Below, in pieces: positions 42,292-49,876 of a DNA stretch of 64,000 nt; position 1 is the first letter of the stretch, and every line of letters starts with the position of its first letter. A model generated the notes under the pieces. The model had not been told where the DNA came from and searched no databases. It was given only the letters and a program-made list of their open reading frames with translations. A program made the translations under genes and the position numbers. The stretch spans positions 310,001 through 374,000 of the forward strand of contig NZ_CP124621.1 in assembly GCF_030012565.1 (NCBI RefSeq). The letters run 5' to 3'. The DNA is from Mesomycoplasma ovipneumoniae. Its GTDB lineage: Bacteria > Bacillota_I > Bacilli_A > Mycoplasmatales > Metamycoplasmataceae.

Positions 42292-42944
42292 ATCCCCCAC
42301 TAATTGAAAAATTACAAACAGTTCAGTGGGGAGAATTTAGAATTAAAGATATTTTTGAAGTTTCAAGCTCAAATAAAGTCATTCATGCTAATAAAGTTAA
42401 AATCTATGATACACAGATTCCAAACACTTATCCTTATGTTGTAAGACAAAGTAAAAATAACGGAATTAAAGGGTATATTCAGGAAAATTTAAAATTCTTA
42501 AATCCTGCAAACACGATTAGTTTTGCCCAAGATACTTTTTTTAGTTTTTTTCAAAAACAAAAATATTTCACCGGTAACAATGTTAAAGTCTTAAAATACA
42601 AAGGAAAAAATACAATTAAAGAAAAATCATTAATGTTTATCGCAATTGCAATTCAAAAAGCAATTGCAAAATTAAGTTGGGGGATAAATTCGTCAAAAGA
42701 AAGTATTTTAGAAACTAAATTCCTTCTGCCAATTGATGATCAAAACCAAATTAATTTTGATTTTATAGAAAAATTTATTAAAGAACTTGAATCAGCTCAC
42801 TTAGTAGGGCTTGAAGACTATTTAATCTCATCGGGATTTGCTCAGAATGATTTTAATTACAACAAGAGAGAGAGAGAGAGAGAGAGCCGCTTCTCAAGCG
42901 GAAATAGAGAATTTATATCTCAATACAGTCTGGAAAGAATTTAG
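42288..42944 (+). CDS. Specificity (S) subunit, first target-recognition half
   Basis: The frame opens within the last codons of the RM gene and has no ATG near its beginning. It contains WGEFRIKDIFEVSSSNK, NANKVKIYD-type and SYVVRQSKNNGIKGYI-like segments and ends in a conserved region FLLPIDDQNQINFDFIEKFI. This is one target-recognition half of a BcgI/HsdS-type specificity protein. The frame enters the (AG)11 tract as alternating Arg-Glu and stops at TGA/TAG-free positions only until TAG at 42942-42944, having missed the second half. The missing start suggests translation by coupling, a non-ATG start, or a fusion to RM in variants with one more A at the junction. Confidence 0.7.
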   Translation, partial: VDPPLIEKLQTVQWGEFRIKDIFEVSSSNKVIHANKVKIYDTQIPNTYPYVVRQSKNNGIKGYIQENLKFLNPANTISFAQDTFFSFFQKQKYFTGNNVKVLKYKGKNTIKEKSLMFIAIAIQKAIAKLSWGINSSKESILETKFLLPIDDQNQINFDFIEKFIKELESAHLVGLEDYLISSGFAQNDFNYNKRERERESRFSSGNREFISQYSLERI

Positions 42945-43464
42945 AATTGAAGACATTTTTGAAATTAAAAATGCTTATGGTTTGGACGCAAATAAAGTTA
43001 AAATTTACGACGAGCAAATTAAAGGGACTTCCCCTTATATTGGCAGACAAACAAAAAATAATGGTGTGCGGGGGTATATAATTGAGAATGAGAAATATTT
43101 AAATTTAGGCAATAGAATAACTTTTTCCCAAGTGAATTTTGCCTGTTTTTATCAAAAAGAAAAATTTTTTAGTAGTCAAAATATTAAGTTACTCGAACCA
43201 AAATACTATGAAAATTTTTCAGCAAAAGTATTTTTGTTTTTTGTAGCAACAATTCAAAAAGTAGTTAGTGGTCTTAGCTATCAAAGCTTTTCTAATAGCA
43301 AAATTGGTAATATTTCTTTTTATTTACCAATAAATTCGCAAAAGCAAATTGACTTTAATTTTATCGAAAAGTTTGTTGTTCTAATTGAGAAAATAATTGT
43401 CAAGGAACTGTGGTTGCATACTAAAAAACTAGGGGTTTATCAAGAAATTGTTAATGGTTTTTAA
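42838..43464 (+). CDS. Specificity (S) subunit, second target-recognition half (out of frame with the first)
   Basis: After the AG tract this frame encodes AASQAEIENLYLNTVWKEFR and the motif IEDIFEIKNAYG, parallel to the IKDIFEV motif of the first half. It continues through YIGRQTKNNGVRGYI and ends FYLPINSQKQIDFNFIEKF plus a short tail. The two halves are internal repeats, as expected of a two-domain S protein. It lies +1 relative to the first half. One extra AG unit would join both into about 390 residues. By itself it has only a poor start (42838) without a Shine-Dalgarno sequence, so in this state it is probably not made. Confidence 0.7.
   Translation: MLRMILITTRERERERAASQAEIENLYLNTVWKEFRIEDIFEIKNAYGLDANKVKIYDEQIKGTSPYIGRQTKNNGVRGYIIENEKYLNLGNRITFSQVNFACFYQKEKFFSSQNIKLLEPKYYENFSAKVFLFFVATIQKVVSGLSYQSFSNSKIGNISFYLPINSQKQIDFNFIEKFVVLIEKIIVKELWLHTKKLGVYQEIVNGF
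42865..42886 (+). repeat. (AG)11 slippage tract between the two halves of the S gene
   Basis: Eleven AG units lie within coding sequence, exactly between the two recognition domains. Total S length is 3n+1 here, so +1 unit (2 bp) or -2 units (4 bp) gives a full-length protein. Confidence 0.95.
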
Positions 43465-43495
43465 TTAATTTCTATTAATATTATTAGGCATTTAA

Positions 43496-43527
43496 AATAC
43501 TAGGGTAATAATATCCTAGTATTTTTT
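43496..43527 (+). terminator. Terminator of the RM-S operon
   Basis: AATACTAGG pairs with CCTAGTATT around a short AT-rich loop and is followed by T6. It lies 31 bases after the S stop. Confidence 0.85.
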
Positions 43528-43748
43528 ATTTTTGCTAAAAGAGCAAATAATGATTTACACCCAATATGAAAAATCATTTTACTTGAAAGTCTGGTTAAAA
43601 AAATTAACAAAAGTACCACAATCAGAATTACTGACAAATAACTAGTTGTCATGATTTTTTCTATTAATTTAAAATTTTAGAAAAATTTTTCCCTTTTTTG
43701 GTATAATATATCTTTAATAAGAATAAATTTGAATTAAAGGAATAAATC

Positions 43749-44944
43749 ATGGCAATTAAAGATTGAATAAAAAATAGTAAATGAGCAAAATTCACACCTT
43801 ATATGCCAAAACATAATATACTTTTCAATGTTTATGGCCAACCAATTAACGAACACCCCGTTGTTATTTGATATAGCGATAACGACGATATGTATTATTT
43901 TGTCAAAGCACGAAGAGCTTCTAAAAATGGAATACTAATGGATAAATTACCAACAGAAATTCTTATTCCTGCAAGTGCGACAAAGTCTGATTCTTTATTT
44001 TTAATGATAGTCTACTTGATTGTTCACAAATTTTTAGAATGCGCGCAAAAGATTTTGAAGTCGCTTATGGAAGAAGTAATTATCCAGAAATTGACCAACT
44101 GCCTTTTAATTATGCAATGCAAATTATTAATCAAATAGAGAAAAACTTTAAAAATGACCACATCTCATTAATGAATGTAAGTATTATAGGATATAATAAT
44201 AAACAAAAACCTATTATTGAACCAGAGTTACTATATGCAAGCAAAGCTAGTTTTGACCAAGAAAAAGGATGATGAAGAGAATTATCAAAAAATAGAGATT
44301 CTGAAACAATTAGAAAAGCCAATGCTTTTGTTGTAAATTATCATCGCAAAGAACACACATCAGTAGAATTAAATCCAGTTAAATCTGGAATAAATATAAC
44401 AAAAGAAGAATTAATGGTTGATAGAGTTTATACTCCAATTTATCATTATATATATGATAATGAACTATTAGATAAAGGCACTAATGTCGCTAAAATTATC
44501 GATTTAGTTAAAAAAAATATTTTTAACACCGAAGAATTTAAAGATTATAAAGTATCAGATGGTGATGTCTGAGGTAGTCTCACTCTTCCTTGGGGGCGAA
44601 GAAGAACAAGTTTAAATATTGTTGATGAATATGACATAAATTCAGACAAATTAACTAAAATTCAACAAAACTATTTTTTCTATAATACAGAAGATAACAA
44701 ACTTTTAGAATTCAAATCAGCTTATGAAAACCAAACATTAGCTGAATGAATTGATAATAGTTGTTTTTATGATGAGTTTAGAGATTATATTGAACAAGGA
44801 TTTGAAGGTTATGATTGGTCAAAGGAAGAAATAGCTACTTGATTTATTAAAGAAAGATTTTGTATTGAAAATATATCAATCATTGATGAAGAATTAAAAA
44901 ACAGAAATCTTTTGTTTCAAAATTCACAAAAACCCGAAGAATAA
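43749..44944 (+). pseudogene. Hypothetical protein, possibly an ICE-type accessory gene, frameshifted at a T run
   Basis: The gene starts ATGGCAATTAAAG with an AAAGGAAT ribosome site and a GGTATAAT box in a T-rich context. The first frame (to TAG/TAA at 44138) encodes HPVVIWYSDNDDMYYFVKAR and leaves the correct frame near a five-T run at 43998-44002. The second frame runs to TAA at 44942-44944. One more T restores a protein of about 398 aa with TGA-Trp codons. I see no catalytic motif or membrane segment. From memory it resembles an accessory protein family found in mycoplasma integrative elements, but I cannot confirm this. It could be inactive or switched off by slippage. Confidence 0.6.
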
Positions 44945-45102
44945 CAGAACCAATAAGTTAAAAAATAAACAAAAACGTTACGTATGTAATCTGTATTAAA
45001 GAATAGTTGTACTATGTTTTTTTATATTTTTTAACACTATAATTAATATGAAGTTCCTGTCGAATTTGGAGCTTTTTTCTTTTTTTATTTTAAAAAAATA
45101 AT

Positions 45103-45330
45103 CCTGAGTTTCCCAGTTTGACGAGATAATTTTAAAAAAGGGTCGGGTTTTAGGGGATTTTTTAATTTTTCTGGCAAAAGTTAATTACAATTTTTTACTG
45201 ATTTACTAAAATATCAAAGTAAAAATCACACCCCTGAGTTTCCCAGTTTGATGGAAAATTCACTTTTTAGTGAATATAAAATATACAAAAATACCCGTAA
45301 ATCCGGGTTTTTTGGTGCTAAAATCCTTAT
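45103..45330. mobile_element. IS remnant: left end joined to right end, no transposase
   Basis: CCTGAGTTTCCCAGTTTG (45103-45120) and the following 110 bases match the left end of the IS at 13517. At 45236 CTGAGTTTCCCAGTTTGATGG begins sequence matching the reverse complement of the IS right end, including CACTTTTTAGTGAAT and ACCCGTAAATCCGGGT. The body of the element is gone. Confidence 0.7.
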
Positions 45331-45355
45331 TTTTATAGTTTTGAAATTAACCTTT

Positions 45356-45727
45356 TGCAAAAAAAAAAAAAAAATGCTTGGTCTAAGAAAAAATTATGTT
45401 ATAATAAACTTCACTTAAGAATAATTAATAAATTTTTAATATTGAATTAAGGGGGACTTAGTTATGTTTTTTGTCTAAAAAATCAGACAGTGCGAATTTT
45501 TTCCATTATATTTTTAAATATGATGGAATGTCATAAATTTAACCGTTTAGAAATCTACAAATTTATGGCTTTTAGTTATTGTTCTTTCAAAACTTCATAT
45601 GTTTTTTTAGGCACAGTGTAAATAAAAACGAGTTTTCTTTTTGCATTGAGTTTAAATAGTAGTTGTTTTTTTCTTTCCTATGGTTAGATTTAAAATTTAG
45701 TGTTTTTGCTTTGATAGTTATTTTTGC
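45356..45727 (+). repeat. Repeat element R3 (internally deleted)
   Basis: The same order as R2: TTTTGC with A16, TATAAT, the TTAAGGGGGACTTAG block before ATG, and hairpin 1 at 45503-45526 (one G-U pair). The right arm of hairpin 2 is kept but the left arm is decayed (45612-45649). About 110 bases of the tail are missing. It is flanked on both sides by left ends of the IS in opposite orientation. Confidence 0.75.
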
Positions 45728-45747
45728 TGGGTTTGCCAGTTTGATGT

Positions 45748-45905
45748 CGTTCTGGTGATCCAAATATTTAAAATAGGTATGGTTTTTACCTTGATATTTT
45801 AATAAATCAGTAAAAAAATAGTTAATTAACTTTTATCAAAAAAGTTAAAAAGTGCCTAAAATCAGGCACTTTTTAAGATTATCTCATCAATCTGAGAAAC
45901 TCGGG
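45748..45905. mobile_element. IS left-end remnant with the last transposase codons
   Basis: CTGGTGATCCAAATATTTAAAA matches the reverse complement of the transposase C-terminal codons (GDPNI and stop). It is followed by the IS left end up to GAGAAACTCGGG. Confidence 0.7.
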
Positions 45906-46079
45906 TTTCTTTTTTATTTTAAAAAAATAATAGAAACAAAAAAATTCTGGTCACGCAATTATTTTTACCTTATTTTGTGTTGCGCTTGAACTTACAATCA
46001 AGCAAAATGCAAGCACTTTTGCTTGCATAAATCACTTAAATTTTACAGATTCTCTATTTTACAGTTTGCTAACATATTT

Positions 46080-47534
46080 TTATAGATCTAGAAGATTAAA
46101 ATCCATTTTTCTTTCTGTCAGATATAGATCATAAGCCATTACTGCAGGAATAAATCTTACTTGAACATTTTGCAATCCAATATTTTCCATCATTTCAAGT
46201 TTTACTTCACCTTTATTTTCGATAGAATCATTTTCTGAAGGTAGAAGAAAACAATTCTTAACCGCTGAAAACTCATGATCATTTATAAATTTTTGATAAG
46301 CTAATTGATATAAATATTGTTTTGTAATTGATTCTATTCCTGGCTGTCTGCTTGGTGTAATTCCGTATTCCAAATGTGCATTATAATACTTTGCGTCAAA
46401 TATAATAAATTCATAATTACCATCATTTTGAAAGATGGATACTAAATCTGGTATTAAAGTATTTTTCGCCTCTTTGCCTGTAATACTCCATAAAGGCTTT
46501 TCAATTAAATCTATTAATTTTTTCTTTTTATCATAACCATCTTTTAAAAGCACTGGAAGATTCAAAGCGCCCAAACTATTTTCTAATTGATTGTTCATAA
46601 TGTCTGCACAAATCTTTTCTCAAACTAAATTAAAACTATTAGTCCCAAACAAAGATAAGCAATCAAGATCATAAAGACTGCCTTTTTTGTCTATATAAGA
46701 ATATATGGTCATTAAAAGTAATTGTTTTCTCGTGTTATACTGTAGACCTAGTTCTTTTTCAATTCTATATAAAATATAATCTTCATCGCCAAAATCATCT
46801 AATTTATCATCAGATAAATCTACTTCTGTGATTTCAAATAAATCAAGAAGATTGGCATTCTTTAACTCTTCGGAAATCTTTGTTAGTATGCATTGATGAA
46901 GCCGAGTAAAATAATCAAACTCATTGGTAAGTCTTTTACGAGTGTGTAATTCCATATAATATGGTTTTTCATTTGATAAAATTGCAAATGATTCATGTAT
47001 AGTTTTATCCCATAGAATTTCACCTGTCCCATTGAATTCAACAATTTCTTCTGTACTGTTGTAAATTCCATTTTCATAATAATCATTTAATAAAAACAAG
47101 ATTACTGCCAAAAGATTAAATGAACTAGTTTGACTGCTATCATTAAACATTTTTATAATCTGTTCAGAAGAATTGTATTTTTCAAGAACTTTTATTATTT
47201 GTTTTAACTCATTAGTAGGATTCTTATTGCTTAATAGATACTTTGGATAACACTTAAGCACTCTACCTGCTAGAACAATAACTCCAACAAAAGTAAATAC
47301 ATAAAAATATTCATTCTTGCCTACTTCAACACCAGATATCTCGATATCTTCATCTAGTAGTTCATTCATGTTCTTTTGTTTATCAGAAGCTTTTACCGTT
47401 TTTAAGACACCATATTCTTTTAATTTTCTAATCAATATAACGGCTTCATCTTCATTACATTTCAAAATGCTACAAAGTTCCTTTTGAGTATAACGTATTT
47501 GTTCCCTTACAAATCTGGAGATCATAGAGATCAT
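46080..47534 (-). CDS. mcrC: McrC/LlaJI.R2-like restriction subunit
   Basis: 484 aa. The start ATG at 47534 has AGGGGGG 8 bases upstream, overlapping the stop of mcrB, so the two are translationally coupled. An N-terminal winged-helix-like part (about residues 1-60) is followed by a middle region. A PD-(D/E)xK nuclease site lies near the C-terminus: P362-D363 in TLIPDLVS and D380-A381-K382 in IIFDAKYY. McrC partners supply the nuclease that the McrB GTPase activates; LlaJI pairs do the same for an unmethylated site. No methylase lies next to it, which favours a modification-dependent (type IV) role. Trp is TGG twice and TGA once (46620-46622); a reader using the standard code would split it there. 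Confidence 0.75.
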
Positions 47535-47547
47535 AGAAAAAGCCCCC

Positions 47548-49014
47548 CTAATTATCTGAGTTGTCATTTTTAGGTTCAACATCTTCAATATCGCAATCTG
47601 ATATAATATTAGGGTTGAATATTCCAACACCTTTTTGTTCAAATTCTTTGCAAATTTGAGAATATCTCGTGCTATCATTAGAGCAGCCTTCAAATAGTTT
47701 TGATCGTTTTTGTTTGGCCGCATCCTCAAATAAGTACATAATCACTTTATTTTTAAATGCACTAATAAATTTTTCTCTATTAATTTCATCTCCTTGCTCA
47801 GGAATTATAATATCTTTAGAAAGAAAATATGGGCCTAATTGTTTATCTTCGTTTATTTTACAATCAGCAAGGAATTTATTAATAGCTTTTCTCAATTTGT
47901 TCCATTCAACTTTTTGTGTCTTATTATCAGAAAGCATAACATATTTTCCATGTAGAGCATGATCATTGTCATCAATTCCTAAATATGTGAAATCCCATCT
48001 TCTCTTAAATGCAGTATCCATTGGAAATACACCTTGATCAGCAATGTTCATAGTAGCCCATATAAACATATTATTTGGTATCTTTATAGACTCAAGCTTT
48101 GATTCTTCGACTCCTAGTTGTTCTGATAAATATCTTCTCATGTCATTAGTGGTTGCAATTTTATATTCACTTACACCATCACTATCTCTATCCAATAGTT
48201 GAAAAATATCACCAAATACTGCAGCAACATTTGCTCGATTAATTTCTTCTATTAACAATACAAAAGGTCTAGGATTATCGGTCATCGCATTTTTTAAGGC
48301 TTTAACAAGAACTCTCATAAATGGACCAGGAACGTATTTGTATGAAATATCTTTTTTTCTAGATTCTGGTTTATATAAGTTTACATATTGTCTAATATCT
48401 ATTCCAATATTTCGTCCTACATTACTATCAGTGGCAGCAGTACCTTTTAATCTTCTGATAGTAAAGTCCCCGTCTATGTATAAGCCTAACAATACCGGTA
48501 ATCTATTAAGTCCGCGAACCTTAAATTTATCAAACAATAAGTCATACTTTTCTTGAGCTGACTTAGTTCTGTCTATTAATACAGAAAGAATATATTTATC
48601 AGTAACTGTAAGATTTTCGAAAGAATCATCAACCATTACAGGCTTATATGTGCCAACAAAGTTTGCATATGAATAGTCTGGATGAAAAGTTACTCTCTCA
48701 TATTGATCTTCATTATTTTCTCCTAAGAGCTGTTGCAAGTCATTATTTAGAGTATAACTTTTACCAGTACCAGGCGCTCCAAAGATAATACGATTTCTAG
48801 GAATTAAACTATTATATGAAGTCAAAAACACATCTTCCATATCTTTTTTGTTTTCTTTATCTTGGCTTTGTTTATCCATTTCTAAAGATATGTCTTCGTT
48901 TGAAAGGCCTGCTTCCATCATATTATTCTTTATATATTCTACAAATTCGTCTTTTGTGAATTTTCTATTTTCTAATTTGTATTCTTTCTTGTTTTTATCA
49001 TATAAAATATTCAT
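47548..49014 (-). CDS. mcrB: McrB-like AAA+ GTPase restriction subunit
   Basis: 488 aa from the ATG at 49014, chosen because GGAG lies 7 bases upstream; an in-frame ATG 72 bases earlier has no such site. Walker A is GAPGTGKS (79-86). Walker B is VLLIEEINRAN. The NIAD motif in ATMNIADQGV corresponds to the NTAD GTP-binding motif of McrB, and RRWDF follows as in McrB/LlaJI.R1 proteins. The N-terminal 65 residues carry no recognised DNA-binding domain. All three Trp codons are TGG although this genome prefers TGA, suggesting import from an organism with the standard code. The product would form a ring that translocates on DNA and activates the McrC nuclease. Confidence 0.85.
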   Translation of the reverse strand: MNILYDKNKKEYKLENRKFTKDEFVEYIKNNMMEAGLSNEDISLEMDKQSQDKENKKDMEDVFLTSYNSLIPRNRIIFGAPGTGKSYTLNNDLQQLLGENNEDQYERVTFHPDYSYANFVGTYKPVMVDDSFENLTVTDKYILSVLIDRTKSAQEKYDLLFDKFKVRGLNRLPVLLGLYIDGDFTIRRLKGTAATDSNVGRNIGIDIRQYVNLYKPESRKKDISYKYVPGPFMRVLVKALKNAMTDNPRPFVLLIEEINRANVAAVFGDIFQLLDRDSDGVSEYKIATTNDMRRYLSEQLGVEESKLESIKIPNNMFIWATMNIADQGVFPMDTAFKRRWDFTYLGIDDNDHALHGKYVMLSDNKTQKVEWNKLRKAINKFLADCKINEDKQLGPYFLSKDIIIPEQGDEINREKFISAFKNKVIMYLFEDAAKQKRSKLFEGCSNDSTRYSQICKEFEQKGVGIFNPNIISDCDIEDVEPKNDNSDN

Positions 49015-49354
49015 ATAATATCTCCAATTACAATTTTTGCATTGCATTTTCGACAATATTCTTTCAACAAACAGAATACAGTCCAATGTTAGCCATAAAA
49101 TAACCTAATGAGGTAGTGTTCATAATTTTGTGTTTTAGATTTATTATGGATTTTTCAAATAGAAATCTAATTTAATTTTACATTATTTAATCGATTAGGG
49201 GAAATAATTTCTAATTGTTTTTTAATTATGTCTCAATTTCTTACCTGCCTTTTTCATTATATAGATGCGTTTTGCAGCGTTAAATAAGTTATTCCCTGAT
49301 TTACGGGTATTTTTGATGTAAAAACTTTAATTTTGATTATTTTAAATTCAATCC

Positions 49355-49737
49355 TTTGCAAAAAAAAAAAAAAAATGTTTGGCTTAAAACAAAATTATGT
49401 TATAATAAGCATTACTAAGAATGAATTAATAAATTTTGAGATTAGAATTAAGGGAGAATTAATTATGTTTTTGTCATAAAAAAATCAGAAAATGTGAATT
49501 ATCCATTATATTTTTAAATATGATGGAATGCCTTAAATTTAACCGTTTAGAAATCTATAAATTTAGGGCTTTTGGTTATTGTTCTTTCAAAACTTCATAT
49601 ATTTTTTTAGGCTCAATGCAAATAAAAACGAGTTTTCTATTTGCATTGAGTTTAAATAGTAGTTGTTTTTTTATGATTTTTGTCAGTGTTTTAGCTAAAA
49701 AAGTAGTTTAAATATTTTATAATTTTGGTTTTTAAGT
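49355..49737 (+). repeat. Repeat element R4
   Basis: TTTGC with A16, TATAAT, an AATTAAGGGAGAATTAATT block, and hairpin 1 at 49503-49526 (CCATTATATTT/AAATATGATGG). Hairpin 2 at 49613-49649 has a fully paired 12-bp outer stem (TCAATGCAAATA/TATTTGCATTGA) and a 5-bp inner stem. It ends within the T-rich tail, which is shorter than in R1 and R2. Confidence 0.75.
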
Positions 49738-49744
49738 TAATAAC

Positions 49745-49804
49745 GCCGAAAAACCGGACACTTTTTTAAGTTTAAGATTATCTCATCAAACTGTGAAACT
49801 CGGG
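49745..49804 (-). repeat. Solo IS terminal remnant after R4
   Basis: Ends ATCAAACTGTGAAACTCGGG, with the same inner sequence (CCGGACACTTTTTTAAG...GATTATCTC) as the remnant after R1. Confidence 0.7.
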
Positions 49805-49876
49805 ACTAATTTATTAAAAATATTTTAATTTGCATTGCAAATTTAAAATAAATCAGTTTTACTTTAATATTTCTAA

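Larger units (their letters stand above)
44945..46079. other. Gene-free region built from IS remnants and R3
   Basis: No coding sequence is supported. In order: an AT-rich spacer; IS left-end sequence (45103-45230); IS right-end sequence (45232-45330); R3 (45356-45727); the reverse complement of the IS left end including the last transposase codons (45748-45905); and a hairpin ATGCAAGC/GCTTGCAT (46007-46028) that may terminate the McrC transcript coming from the right. Confidence 0.7.
49015..49876. other. Intergenic region upstream of mcrB containing R4
   Basis: No gene is supported apart from short spurious frames. It holds AT-rich sequence that probably includes the mcrBC promoter, a fragment related to the IS right end (GATTTACGGGTATTTTTGATG near 49299-49319), R4, and a solo IS left end (49745-49804). 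Confidence 0.6.

Noticed and set aside
46620..46622. Stop codon splitting the McrC-like gene in two
   Set aside because: It is TGA, read as Trp in this organism. Both parts are in one frame and together give a normal PD-D/ExK McrC-like protein.
49014..49086. Upstream start for the McrB-like protein
   Set aside because: The in-frame ATG at 49086 lacks a ribosome site, while GGAG stands 7 bases before the ATG at 49014.
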